Both the position numbers and the translations under genes were made by a program. The notes beneath the pieces are model-generated. The model worked only from the letters and a program-made list of their open reading frames with translations. It searched no databases and was not told where the DNA came from. Positions 25,722-34,521 of a stretch of DNA of 64,000 bases are shown here, piece by piece. Each line of letters opens with the position of its first letter. The first letter of the stretch is position 1. Source of the DNA: Pseudomonas sp. KNUC1026 (GTDB lineage: Bacteria; Pseudomonadota; Gammaproteobacteria; Pseudomonadales; Pseudomonadaceae); the NCBI RefSeq assembly GCF_021650705.1, contig NZ_CP087138.1, positions 2,790,001 to 2,854,000 on the forward strand, written 5' to 3'.

Positions 25722-26502
25722 GAAATTCCTCCTGCTCGCCAGCCTGCTGTTCGCCGGCGCGGTCCAGGCCGCGCAACCTGCACCCGCACCTGCCACCGCG
25801 CCGGATGCGGACGGTTTCAAGGAACCGCTCAAGCAACTGACCTTCAACCCGGGGCTCGACCAGCGCGAATTCGAGCGCTCGACCCTGAGCGCCCTTGAAG
25901 TCTATGACCCGCTGGAGTCGTGGAACCGCCGGGTGTACCACTTCAACTACCGCTTCGATGAGTGGGTGTTCCTGCCGGTGGTGCACGGTTACGAGTTCAT
26001 CACTCCGCGCTTCGTGCGCAGCGGGGTGAGCAACTTCTTCGGCAACCTGGGCGACATCAGCAACCTGTTCAACTCGGCGCTGCAGTTCAAAGGCAAGCGT
26101 TCGTTGCAGGTGGCTGGCCGCCTGGCGCTGAATACCACCGTGGGCATCGCCGGCCTCTGGGACCCTGCGACCAAGCTGGGCCTGCCCAAGCAGACCGAAG
26201 ACTTCGGCCAGACCCTGGGCTTCTACGGCGTGCACTCCGGGCCTTACCTGGTACTGCCCTTCCTCGGCCCATCGAACCTGCGTGACACCACGGGCCTTGT
26301 GGCTGACTTCAGTGTCGAGTCTGCGGTCAACTTCCTCAACGTGAGCCAGGAAAGCAGCCGCCATCCGGAAATCTACGCGCTGCGGGTAGTCGACAAGCGC
26401 TACGTCAACAGCTTCCGTTATGGCCAGCTGAACTCACCGTTCGAGTACGAAAAAGTGCGCTACGTCTACACCGAGTCGCGCAAACTCCAGATCGCCGAGT
26501 AA
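25714..26502 (+). CDS. mlaA: MlaA (VacJ) family protein of outer-membrane lipid asymmetry
   Basis: MlaA-family protein of 262 residues that removes mislocalised phospholipid from the outer leaflet of the outer membrane and passes it to MlaC. Visible: YDPLESWNRRVYHFNYRFDE, SNFFGNLGDISNLFNSALQ, GLPKQTEDFGQTLGFYGV and GPYLVLPFLGPSNLRDTTG. The start is a GTG overlapping the previous stop. The signal peptide (KKFLLLASLLFAGAVQA) has no lipobox Cys, so unlike E. coli MlaA this form would not be lipidated. The rest of the mla genes are not in the window. Confidence 0.9.
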   Translation: MAKKFLLLASLLFAGAVQAAQPAPAPATAPDADGFKEPLKQLTFNPGLDQREFERSTLSALEVYDPLESWNRRVYHFNYRFDEWVFLPVVHGYEFITPRFVRSGVSNFFGNLGDISNLFNSALQFKGKRSLQVAGRLALNTTVGIAGLWDPATKLGLPKQTEDFGQTLGFYGVHSGPYLVLPFLGPSNLRDTTGLVADFSVESAVNFLNVSQESSRHPEIYALRVVDKRYVNSFRYGQLNSPFEYEKVRYVYTESRKLQIAE

Positions 26503-26508
26503 CCGCGT

Positions 26509-26531
26509 ACCCATCGAGCCATTCGATGGGT
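26509..26531. terminator. Hairpin after mlaA
   Basis: ACCCATCGA and TCGATGGGT form a perfect 9-bp stem with a 5-nt loop, beginning 7 bp after the mlaA stop. No T run follows, so it is a weak or processed terminator rather than a classic intrinsic one. Confidence 0.55.
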
Positions 26532-26609
26532 GCCTGGCGAATTACTCACCCATCCGGGCAAAACTCCGGTTTAGCATGGCGCCATTGCCTTGTTGACCGG
26601 AGTTTTTTC

Positions 26610-27461
26610 ATGCCCATGCGCCGTGTTCTGGACGTCCACACTGGCCACGCCACCTCTGACGGTGCCGGCGTGCGCCTCACCCGCGTGATCGGCGGCCCTG
26701 GCCCCGAGCGTTTCGACCCCTTCCTGATGCTCGATGAGTTCGGTTCGGAAAACCCCGACGAATACATCGCCGGCTTCCCGCCCCACCCGCACCGGGGTTT
26801 CGAAACCGTGACCTACATGCTCGAAGGCCGCATGCGCCATGAAGACCACATGGGCAACGTTGGCCTGCTGGCCAGCGGCGGCGTGCAGTGGATGACCGCC
26901 GCACGCGGGGTGATTCACAGCGAGATGCCCGAGCAGGAAGAAGGCTTGATGCGTGGCTTTCAGCTGTGGCTGAACCTGCCGGGCAAGGCCAAGCTGGGGC
27001 CTGCGGGGTACCGGGACATCCCACCGGCAGAGATTCCCCGCGTGCAATTGCCCGGCGGTGTAGAAGCAGTGGTGATCGCAGGTACGCTCAAGGCCGCCGG
27101 GCAGTCGGTAGACGGCGCCGTGCAGCGGCCCGATACCGAGCCGCAGTATTACGACCTGCACCTGCCGGCTGGGGGCCAGGCTGCACCTGAAGTGGCTGAT
27201 GGGCACCGGGTGTTGCTGTATGTGTACGAGGGTGAGCTGCTGCTCGAAGGCTTTGGCGATGCGGTGCACAAAGGCCAGTTGCTGCGGTTGAGCGAGGCCG
27301 GTGAGGTGCGTTTGAGCAGTACCGCCGGCGCCAGGGTGTTGCTGATCGCGGGCAAGCCGTTGAACGAGCCGATCGTGCAGTACGGGCCGTTCGTGATGAA
27401 CAGCGCTGCCGAGATCGAGCAGGCGGTGAGTGATTTTCGGGCTGGGGTGCTGACTGATTGA
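26610..27461 (+). CDS. Pirin family protein
   Basis: Bicupin of 283 residues of the pirin family. The metal-binding His residues are in FPPHPHRGFETVTYMLEG, and the second ligand set is in RGVIHSEMPEQ. The C-terminal cupin is degenerate. Some bacterial pirins have quercetinase activity and others bind partner enzymes, so the role is open. The start is the ATG of MPMRRVLDVHTG, with ACCGGAG upstream. It stands alone between a hairpin and a large repeat block. Confidence 0.9.
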   Translation: MPMRRVLDVHTGHATSDGAGVRLTRVIGGPGPERFDPFLMLDEFGSENPDEYIAGFPPHPHRGFETVTYMLEGRMRHEDHMGNVGLLASGGVQWMTAARGVIHSEMPEQEEGLMRGFQLWLNLPGKAKLGPAGYRDIPPAEIPRVQLPGGVEAVVIAGTLKAAGQSVDGAVQRPDTEPQYYDLHLPAGGQAAPEVADGHRVLLYVYEGELLLEGFGDAVHKGQLLRLSEAGEVRLSSTAGARVLLIAGKPLNEPIVQYGPFVMNSAAEIEQAVSDFRAGVLTD

Positions 27462-27466
27462 AATAT

Positions 27467-27620
27467 CGCCGTTGCACGTCGCCGTTGCACGTCGCGCGGC
27501 AAGCCGCCCTCCCACTTCTTGATCTGCGCCACTCAACTTCTGAACTGCCCCACAAACCACAGTGGGAGGCCGGCTTGCCGGGCGATGTGCAACGGCGATG
27601 TGCAACGGCGACGTGCAACG
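27467..27620. repeat. Nested inverted and tandem repeat block containing a REP pair
   Basis: Two tandem copies of CGCCGTTGCACGT (27467-27492) face two full and one partial copy of the complementary unit (27585-27620). Inside them, GCGGCAAGCCGCCCTCCCAC faces GTGGGAGGCCGGCTTGCCGG, a REP-like pair. The whole can fold into one long imperfect cruciform, between the ends of the pirin and flhB genes. Confidence 0.8.
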
Positions 27621-27631
27621 CACCAGCTCAG

Positions 27632-28793
27632 CTACTCACCACCCTCGGGCTTGCCCGCCTCGTCCCGCTTCAGATCATCCGGCACCGGCACACTTTTCGG
27701 GCGGCTCCGGCCGTTTGCCCTGCCCCGCGCGGTACTGGCGGATCTGATAGACGTACGCCAATACCTGCGCCACCGCCAGGTACAAGCCCGCCGGAATCTG
27801 CTGATCGGCCTCGGTGGAGTAGTAGATCGCCCGCGCCAGCTCCGGCGACTCCATCACCTGGATGCGATGCTCGTTGGCGATCTCGCGAATCTTCAGCGCG
27901 CTCATGTCCGTGCCCTTGGCCAGCAGCACCGGCGCACTGCCCTGCTCGGCGTCGTACTTGAGCGCCACGGCGAAGTGGGTCGGGTTGGTGATCACGACAT
28001 CGGCATTGGGCACGTTGGCCATCATTCGCCGCTGCGCCACTTCACGCTGCATCTGCCGAATGCGGCCCTTCACCTCGGGCTTGCCTTCGGTGGCCTTGTA
28101 CTCGTCCTTGATCTCCTGCTTGCTCATCATCAGCTTCTTGCGGCCCTGGTAGATCTGCAAGGGCACGTCCACCGCCACGATGATCAGCAACCCCAGCGTC
28201 ATGTAGAACGCGCTCCAGCCGATCACCTGAATGCTGTGCAGCATCGCCCGCTCCAGCGGCTCATGAGCGATGGCCAGCAGATCGTTACGATCTTTCTGCA
28301 ACACATGCAGCGCCACCGCCAGCGTCACGCCGAACTTGGCCAGGGATTTGACCAGTTCGATGGTGGAGTTGATGGTGAACATCCGCTTCAGGCCCGACAA
28401 CGGGTTCATCCGGCTGAACTTGGGCGCCATGGATTTGGTGGAGAACAGCCAACCGCCCAGGCCGATCGGGCCGATAAGCGCCGCCAACAACAGAATGACC
28501 ATCAATGGCCCCGTGGCCTTCACGGCATCACGCGCCGCGCTGAGGGCGTAGATACCCATCTGGCTGGTGTCCATGATGGCCTCGCGCGGCAGGCTCAGGC
28601 TGTGCTTCATCACATCCATCATCATGCTCGCGACCCCTCCGCCGAACATCAGCAGCGCACACACACCCGCCATCATGACGATGAAGGTGTTCAGGTCCTT
28701 GGAGCGCGGAATCTGGCCCTGTTCTCGGGCCTCTCGCTTGTGCTTCTCCGTGGGGTCTTCTGTCTTGTCCTCGTCACTCTCGCCTTCGGACAT
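27632..28793 (-). CDS. flhB: Flagellar biosynthesis protein FlhB, tail frame broken
   Basis: Inner-membrane component of the flagellar type III export gate, switching from rod/hook to filament substrates. Four membrane segments are followed by the autocleaving cytoplasmic domain with NPTH in DVVITNPTHFAVALKYD. The N-terminal DKTEDPTEKHKREAREQGQI is diagnostic. The G run at 27699-27701 holds one extra base; removing it changes the false ending EKCAGAG into PPKSVPVPDDLKRDEAGK and moves the stop to 27632, giving 386 residues. It is the last gene of the fliL-flhB run; flhA is not in the window. Confidence 0.95.
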
Positions 28794-28797
28794 GCCG

Positions 28798-29574
28798 TTA
28801 CCTCGCGCGGATCAGATCGCGCAGCCACTGCAGAGCGTCAGTGGCCAGCACCTGATACTGGTTGAGCAGATCAGCCATGCTGATCCAGAGAATGACCATG
28901 CCCGCCACGATGGTGATGGGCATCCCGACCGAAAAGATATTGAGCTGCGGTGCCGCGCGCGTCATCACGCCCAGCGCAATGTTCACCACCAGCAGCGACG
29001 TGATGGCCGGCAACACCAGCAACACGGCGGACCCCAACACCCAGCTCAGGCGGTTGGCCAGGTCCCAGAATTGCCCGGTCATCAACCCGTCGCCCACCGG
29101 CAAGGTGGTGAAGCTTTCCACCAGCACTTCGAACACCACCAGATGGCCGTTCATGGACAGGAACAGCAGCGCCACCAGCATGTTGAAGAACTGGCTGAGG
29201 GTTGCCACGTTCACCCCGTTGACCGGGTCGATCATCGAGGCGAACGACATGCCCATTTGCGTGGCTACCATCTGCCCGGCGATCACGAACACCTGGAACA
29301 GCATATGGATGGCCAGCCCCATCAGCGCGCCGATCACGATCTGCTCGGCGCACAGCAGCAACGCATGCAGGTCCAGCGCGTTGACCGCAGGCATCGGCGG
29401 CAGCGCCGGGGCGATCACAACGGTGACGGCAAAGGAGAAATACAGGCGAATACGCCGCGGGATCATGGTGCTGCCGAACAGCGGCATGGCCGTGAGCAAG
29501 GCGGCTACCCGGAACATCGGCAGCACGAAACTGGCCACCCACGAGCCGATCTGAACGTCGGTGAGTTCCAGCAC
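28798..29574 (-). CDS. fliR: Flagellar export protein FliR
   Basis: Polytopic export-gate protein of 258 residues that assembles with FliP and FliQ into the helical pore of the flagellar type III secretion system. VLPMFRVAALLTAMPLFG and SLLVVNIALGVMTRAAPQLN are family-typical. The start is a GTG one base after the fliQ stop, so it is coupled to fliQ. It is followed by flhB after 4 bp. Confidence 0.95.
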   Translation of the reverse strand: MLELTDVQIGSWVASFVLPMFRVAALLTAMPLFGSTMIPRRIRLYFSFAVTVVIAPALPPMPAVNALDLHALLLCAEQIVIGALMGLAIHMLFQVFVIAGQMVATQMGMSFASMIDPVNGVNVATLSQFFNMLVALLFLSMNGHLVVFEVLVESFTTLPVGDGLMTGQFWDLANRLSWVLGSAVLLVLPAITSLLVVNIALGVMTRAAPQLNIFSVGMPITIVAGMVILWISMADLLNQYQVLATDALQWLRDLIRAR

Positions 29575-29575
29575 G

Positions 29576-29845
29576 TCAGCCGATCAACTGCGGAATGCTG
29601 TGGTAGAGCTCCAGGATGTAGTCCATGAACTCCCGAACCATCCACGGCCCCATCACGATCAGGGTCACCAGCATCACGATCATGCGCGGCAGAAAGCTCA
29701 GCGTCTGCTCGTTGATCTGCGTGGCGGCCTGGAAGATCGCCACGGTCAGGCCCACCAGCAGCGACGGCAGCACCATGATCGCCACCATCAGCGTGGTCAG
29801 CCACAGGGCGCTGCGAAAGATGTCGGTTGCCACTTCAGGTGTCAT
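29576..29845 (-). CDS. fliQ: Flagellar export protein FliQ
   Basis: Small inner-membrane export-gate subunit of 89 residues with two hydrophobic hairpin helices. MTPEVATDIFRSALW and GLTVAIFQAATQINEQTLSF are diagnostic. It lies between fliP (12-bp gap) and fliR. Confidence 0.95.
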   Translation of the reverse strand: MTPEVATDIFRSALWLTTLMVAIMVLPSLLVGLTVAIFQAATQINEQTLSFLPRMIVMLVTLIVMGPWMVREFMDYILELYHSIPQLIG

Positions 29846-29857
29846 GGGCTTACTCCG

Positions 29858-30610
29858 CTAAACGCCGCCGAAGCTGCTGGCCAGGGTACCGATGATCAGC
29901 GCCCAGCCATCGACCAGCACGAACAGCATGATCTTGAACGGCAATGAAATGATCTGCGGCGAGAGCATCATCATGCCCATGGCCTGCAGCACGCTGGCGA
30001 TCACCAGGTCGATGATCAAAAACGGAATGAAGATCATGAAGCCGATCTGCAGGGCCGTCTTCAGCTCCGACGTGACGTAGGCCGGCACCACGGTGAGCAG
30101 CGGTGTCTGGTCGGCGCTGGGGATGTCGGTGCGCTTGGACAGGCGCACGAACAGGTCCAGGTCGCTCTGGCGGGTCTGGGTGAGCATGAAGGTCTTGACC
30201 GGCACCTCGGCCTTGGCCAGCGCTTCGGTCGAACTCAGCTGGTTGGCCAGGTAAGGCTGCAGCGCCTCGGTGTTAACGCGGTCGAAGACTGGGGCCATGA
30301 TGAACATGGTCAGGAACAGCGCCATGCCGGTGAGCAACTGGTTCGACGGCGTCTGCTGCAGGCCCAGGGCCTGGCGGACGATGGAGAACACGATGATGAT
30401 GCGGGTGAAGCAGGTCATCAGCAGCACGAACGCCGGAATGAAGCTCAGCGCCGTCATGATCATCAGGATCTGCAGGCTGACCGAATACTCCTGCTGGCCG
30501 TTGGCCCCAGTGGTCATGGTGATCGCCGGCAACTGCAGCGGGTCGGCCGCCATCGCCAGCGGCGCGGCCATCGCCAGCGCCAGAAACAACGCAATGCGCA
30601 GCGCGCCCAT
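29858..30610 (-). CDS. fliP: Flagellar export protein FliP
   Basis: Export-gate core subunit of 250 residues made with a cleavable signal ([18 protein letters not shown]). It contains [33 protein letters not shown] and the C-terminal [17 protein letters not shown]. Five copies form the base of the export channel. The ATG shares one base with the fliO stop (TGATG), so the two are coupled. Confidence 0.96.
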   Translation of the reverse strand: MGALRIALFLALAMAAPLAMAADPLQLPAITMTTGANGQQEYSVSLQILMIMTALSFIPAFVLLMTCFTRIIIVFSIVRQALGLQQTPSNQLLTGMALFLTMFIMAPVFDRVNTEALQPYLANQLSSTEALAKAEVPVKTFMLTQTRQSDLDLFVRLSKRTDIPSADQTPLLTVVPAYVTSELKTALQIGFMIFIPFLIIDLVIASVLQAMGMMMLSPQIISLPFKIMLFVLVDGWALIIGTLASSFGGV

Positions 30611-31059
30611 CAGTGCTTGTCCTTTTGATCCTTGCCGAGCAGTTCCATCAGCCGCTGGGCGAACTCGGGCGTTGCCGCCTCACCTTTTTCGGGCAGCGCC
30701 ACCGGTTGCTTGAGCACGTGCAGCGGCGTGATGCGCCCCGGGGTCAGGCCCAGCAGAATCTGCTCCTGCCCCACCTGTACCAGCAGCAGCCGCTCACGCG
30801 GGCCGAGCGCGCGCGAACCCACCAGCTCGATGACCTGCTGACGCCCGCCGCGCACGTGGGTGCCCTGGGAACGGCGTAACAGCCAGGTCAGGCCGAAGAT
30901 CACCGCCATCACCACCAGCAGGCCCAGCACCGTCTGCGCCAACTGGCCACCTGCGCCCCCCAGCAGCGAGGGCGCGGCGGCCGCCGCCGGCGCAGCAGCA
31001 GGTTCGGCCGCCAGCGCGGTCAGCGGCAGCGCGAGCAGCGCCATCAGCAGGCGAGCCAT
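30610..31059 (-). CDS. fliO: Flagellar assembly protein FliO
   Basis: Bitopic membrane protein of 149 residues that helps FliP assemble. It has a signal-like N-terminus, an Ala-Pro linker, one membrane segment ([20 protein letters not shown]) and the cytoplasmic part [20 protein letters not shown] typical of FliO. It overlaps fliN and fliP by one base each. Confidence 0.93.
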   Translation of the reverse strand: MARLLMALLALPLTALAAEPAAAPAAAAAPSLLGGAGGQLAQTVLGLLVVMAVIFGLTWLLRRSQGTHVRGGRQQVIELVGSRALGPRERLLLVQVGQEQILLGLTPGRITPLHVLKQPVALPEKGEAATPEFAQRLMELLGKDQKDKH

Positions 31060-31517
31060 CAGCGCAGCTTCTTGATGCGTTCGGTGGGGCTGATCACGTC
31101 GGTGAGGCGGATGCCGAACTTTTCGTTCACCACCACCACTTCACCGTGGGCCACCAGCGTGCCGTTGACCAATACATCCAGCGGCTCGCCGGCCAGGCGG
31201 TCGAGCTCGATCACCGAACCCTGGTTGAGCTGCAACAGGTTGCGGATGTTGATCTCGGTGCTGCCCACTTCCATGGAGATCATCACCGGGATGTCCAGAA
31301 TCACATCGAGATTCGGGCCCTCGAGCCCGGCGATGTCCATGGGCTTGGCCGGGGTGCCGAACTCTTCCATCGGAAGGCGCGTGCCCTTGGGCTCGTCAGC
31401 GGCCAGCAGTGCATCGATATCGCTCTGCCCGCCCTCGCCTGCCTCGTTGAGCGCTGCGGCCCACTCGTCGGCCAGTGCCTGGTCGTCGGCAGATACGTTG
31501 TCTTTTTCGTCAGCCAT
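31059..31517 (-). CDS. fliN: Flagellar motor switch protein FliN
   Basis: C-ring protein of 152 residues. The C-terminal SpoA domain (LDVILDIPVMISMEVGSTEI to VAHGEVVVVNEKFGIRLTDV) builds the lower switch ring and docks FliH. The acidic N-terminal region is longer than in E. coli FliN, as usual in Pseudomonas. The fliO start overlaps its stop. Confidence 0.96.
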   Translation of the reverse strand: MADEKDNVSADDQALADEWAAALNEAGEGGQSDIDALLAADEPKGTRLPMEEFGTPAKPMDIAGLEGPNLDVILDIPVMISMEVGSTEINIRNLLQLNQGSVIELDRLAGEPLDVLVNGTLVAHGEVVVVNEKFGIRLTDVISPTERIKKLR

Positions 31518-31559
31518 CTGAAACCCTCGAAAATCCGGTTGTCGATTGCGTCGGCGCCG

Positions 31560-32528
31560 TCAGCGGCGCTCGATCGGAGAAGTGATCTGCAAGGCCAGGT
31601 TGCCTTTGTGCGAACCGAGCCGAGCCTTGAACGAGGGCACGCCGTTGGCGCGCATCACCAGCTCTTCTGGCAGCTCGACCGGGATCACATCGCCCGGCTG
31701 CATGTGCAGGATGTCGCGCAGCTTGAGCGTGCGCCGCGCCACGGTCGCCGACAGCGGCACCGAGACATCCAGCACGTCCTCGCGCAGCGCCTTGACCCAG
31801 CGCTCGTCCTGATCGTCCAGGTCGGACTGGAAGCCGGCATCGAGCATCTCGCGCACCGGCTCGACCATCGAATACGGCATGGTCACGTGAAAATCGCCAC
31901 CGCCGCCATCGAGTTCGATGTGGAAGGTCGAGACCACGATCGCCTCGCTCGGCCCGACGATGTTGGCCATGGCCGGGTTCACTTCAGAGCTGATGTACTC
32001 GAAATTCACCTCCATGATCGCCTGCCAGGCTTCCTTGAGGTCGATGAACGCCTGGTCGATCACCATGCGCACCACCCGCAGTTCGGTCGGGGTGAACTCG
32101 CGGCCTTCGATCTTGGCGTGGCGGCCATCGCCGCCGAAGAAGTTGTCGACCAGCTTGAACACAAGCTTGGCGTCGAGAATGAACAGCGCCGTGCCACGCA
32201 ACGGCTTGAACTTGACCAGGTTGAGGCTGGTGGGCACGTACAGCGAGTGGATGTACTCACCGAACTTCATCACCTGCACGCCGCCCACGGCCACATCGGC
32301 GGAACGGCGCAGCAGGTTGAACATGCTCACGCGGGTATAACGGGCGAAACGCTCGTTGATCATTTCCAGGGTGGGCATGCGCCCCCGCACGATGCGGTCC
32401 TGGCTGGTCAGGTCATAGGATTTGACGCTACCGGGCTCTACGGGGCTCTCGGTCTGCACCAGGCCATCGTCGACCCCGTGCAGCAACGCATCGATTTCGT
32501 CCTGGGAGAGCAGGTCCTGAACGGCCAT
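31560..32528 (-). CDS. fliM: Flagellar motor switch protein FliM
   Basis: C-ring protein of 322 residues that binds phospho-CheY and sets the direction of rotation. The N-terminal LLSQDEIDALLHGV is the CheY-binding peptide. The CheC-like middle domain includes NFFGGDGRHAKIEGREFT, and the C-terminal SpoA domain includes ILHMQPGDVIPVELPEELVM. It lies 9 bp after fliL and 42 bp before fliN. Confidence 0.97.
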   Translation of the reverse strand: MAVQDLLSQDEIDALLHGVDDGLVQTESPVEPGSVKSYDLTSQDRIVRGRMPTLEMINERFARYTRVSMFNLLRRSADVAVGGVQVMKFGEYIHSLYVPTSLNLVKFKPLRGTALFILDAKLVFKLVDNFFGGDGRHAKIEGREFTPTELRVVRMVIDQAFIDLKEAWQAIMEVNFEYISSEVNPAMANIVGPSEAIVVSTFHIELDGGGGDFHVTMPYSMVEPVREMLDAGFQSDLDDQDERWVKALREDVLDVSVPLSATVARRTLKLRDILHMQPGDVIPVELPEELVMRANGVPSFKARLGSHKGNLALQITSPIERR

Positions 32529-32537
32529 GGTGCTTTC

Positions 32538-33056
32538 CTATTGCAATACGAAATTGGTGAACAGCAACTGGTCGACCACCAGCTTGCCGAGCTCTTTCTG
32601 GGTCACTTCCTGCACGCTGGCGGTGGCTTTCTGGCGCAGCATCTCTTCACCCACCGGCGTTGCCAACTGGTTGAAATCCTGGCCCGAGAGCAACAGCACC
32701 AGGTTGTTGCGGATCACTGGCATGTGTTCCTTGAGTGCGGCCATGCCGGCGGCATCATGGCTCATCAAGGTGATGCTGACCTGCAGGTAACGCTGGCGAC
32801 CGTTCTGATTGAGGTTGACCACGAAGGCAGGCAACAGTGCCTCGTAAATGGCAGCCGGTTTGGCGTTGGCTGCAGCGGCGGCCTCTTGCGCCGGTTTTTC
32901 GTCTTTGCTCTGGCCCTTGTGCAGGAAGAACCAGGTCGCGCCTACCGAGCCGCCAATGGCGATGAGCAGCACCAGCACGATCAGGATGATGAACTTGAGC
33001 TTGCCTTTCTTGGCGGGAGCGGCTGCGTCCGCTGCCGGTGCTTCTTTCTTTGCCAT
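32538..33056 (-). CDS. fliL: Flagellar basal-body-associated protein FliL
   Basis: Single-pass inner-membrane protein of 172 residues that supports stator function. A lysine-rich cytoplasmic start is followed by the membrane helix LKFIILIVLVLLIAIGGSVG. The periplasmic domain includes LPAFVVNLNQNGRQRYLQVS and QEVTQKELGKLVVDQLLFTN. It is the first gene of the flagellar block here. The fliK gene often found upstream is not present. Confidence 0.95.
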   Translation of the reverse strand: MAKKEAPAADAAAPAKKGKLKFIILIVLVLLIAIGGSVGATWFFLHKGQSKDEKPAQEAAAAANAKPAAIYEALLPAFVVNLNQNGRQRYLQVSITLMSHDAAGMAALKEHMPVIRNNLVLLLSGQDFNQLATPVGEEMLRQKATASVQEVTQKELGKLVVDQLLFTNFVLQ

Positions 33057-33181
33057 GCCAATATTCCGTCGCTGTTCGAGGGGTGAACCCTTGGATGCGA
33101 GGGAGAGAGCAAAGCTTGTGCCAGTTTTGAATCAGCCCCGGCTGGGCGGCTGCCCTGAAGCCCGGGGCCGGCAACCGCGCC

Positions 33182-33484
33182 TCAGTTGACGGCGAGCCGC
33201 TCGCGGTTGCGCTCCAGCAATGCCTTGCCGATGCCCTTGACCTCAAGCAGCTCATCCACAGAGTTGAAAGCGCCATTAGCCTCGCGGTGGGCGATGATCG
33301 CCTCGGCCTTGGCCTGGCCGATACCGGCCAGCCCCTGGCGCAGCGCGTCGGCATCGGCAGTGTTGAGGTTGAGCGCGGCAGCCTGGGCGGCCTGGGCCAT
33401 CGCCGGAGGCGTATTGGCCCAGGCCAACGGTGCTGTGGCCCCCAGCGCGAGGGCGAGGACGGGGGCAAGGAGGAATTTGCGCAT
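33182..33484 (-). CDS. ComEA-like helix-hairpin-helix DNA-binding protein
   Basis: Exported protein of 100 residues. The signal peptide is RKFLLAPVLALALGATAPLAWA. The helix-hairpin-helix pair is LNLNTADADALRQGLAGIGQ and VDELLEVKGIGKALLERNRE, the ComEA fold that grips double-stranded DNA in the periplasm. The ATG at 33484 is preferred because AGGA sits 8 bp upstream; an ATG at 33493 has no spaced site. A role in DNA uptake or DNA binding is likely. No other competence gene is near. Confidence 0.88.
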   Translation of the reverse strand: MRKFLLAPVLALALGATAPLAWANTPPAMAQAAQAAALNLNTADADALRQGLAGIGQAKAEAIIAHREANGAFNSVDELLEVKGIGKALLERNRERLAVN

Positions 33485-33585
33485 GGGTGACATCCTGTTC
33501 AAGTTGGCTCAACGGCCCATCCGTTAGCCGTGCCTGAACCCTAGCGCAACCGGGAAACCCTGCCAGTGCAGGTTGTAAGCAGCGA

Positions 33586-34521
33586 TTACACCGCTAGGCA
33601 GTACCGCGCCCGCCCTTCGAGCTTTGCGCGGTACAGCAACGTATCGGCCTCCTCGATCAGTTGCCTGGGCTCGTCATCAGCCACTGGCACGCGCACCGCG
33701 ACTCCTTGTGAAACCGTGATCAAAGGCGACAGCGGGGAGGCCTCGTGAGGCAGCGCCAGCGCCTCGATCAGCCGTTGCAACTGCTCGGCGACATGCCGCG
33801 CGCCGTTGGCGGACGTGCTGGGCAGCAGGCAGGCGAACTCCTCGCCGCCATAGCGCGCCGCCAGGTCGTAGGGCCGCTGCATGCCCTGCCCCAGCGCCTG
33901 CGCCACGGCGCGCAGGCAAGCGTCCCCGGCCAGGTGGCCGTAGTGGTCGTTGTAGCGTTTGAAATGGTCGACATCGACCAGGATCAACGCCAGCGGCGCC
34001 TGGTCGCGCTGGCATTGGCGCCAGTGCAACTGCAATTGCTCGTCGAAATGGCGGCGGTTGGCGAGCCCTGTGAGCCCGTCGGTGAGGGCGGCGCGGCGCA
34101 GCAGGTCACCTTGCAGCTTGAGCTTGAGGTGGGTTTCGACACGGGCGCGCACGATCACCGGGTTGACCGGCTTGCTGATGAAGTCCACGGCGCCAAGCTG
34201 GAAACCGCGCACCTCGTCGGCCTCGCTACGGTGCGAGGTGAGGAAGATGATCGGAATGTCCTCGGTCAGCGCCGAAGCCTTGAGCCGCTGGCACACTTCA
34301 TAGCCGTCCATGCGGTCCATCATCACATCCAGCAGGATCAGATCAGGCCGGTGCTGGTCGGCCTGGCGCAAGGCCTGCTCGCCGTCGGTGGCCATGAACA
34401 CCTCGCACTCGGCCCGAAACAGCTGGTTGAGCGCCAGGATGTTCGCCGGTTGGTCATCGACCAGCAACAAACGCGGCGGCCGGCCGATGTGCAGCGCCCA
34501 GTGCTCCATGAAGCCGATCAT
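33586..34521 (-). CDS. Response regulator with GGDEF domain (diguanylate cyclase)
   Basis: Protein of 311 residues. A receiver domain (residues about 18-135; phospho-Asp in DLILLDVMMDRMDG, Lys in FISKPVNP) is followed by a GGDEF domain with active GGEEF and an intact RPYD inhibitory site five residues before it. It should make c-di-GMP when phosphorylated and be product-inhibited. Its ATG overlaps the stop of the large hybrid kinase gene (ATGA), so that kinase with its Hpt domain is the probable phosphodonor. Confidence 0.92.
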   Translation of the reverse strand: MIGFMEHWALHIGRPPRLLLVDDQPANILALNQLFRAECEVFMATDGEQALRQADQHRPDLILLDVMMDRMDGYEVCQRLKASALTEDIPIIFLTSHRSEADEVRGFQLGAVDFISKPVNPVIVRARVETHLKLKLQGDLLRRAALTDGLTGLANRRHFDEQLQLHWRQCQRDQAPLALILVDVDHFKRYNDHYGHLAGDACLRAVAQALGQGMQRPYDLAARYGGEEFACLLPSTSANGARHVAEQLQRLIEALALPHEASPLSPLITVSQGVAVRVPVADDEPRQLIEEADTLLYRAKLEGRARYCLAV

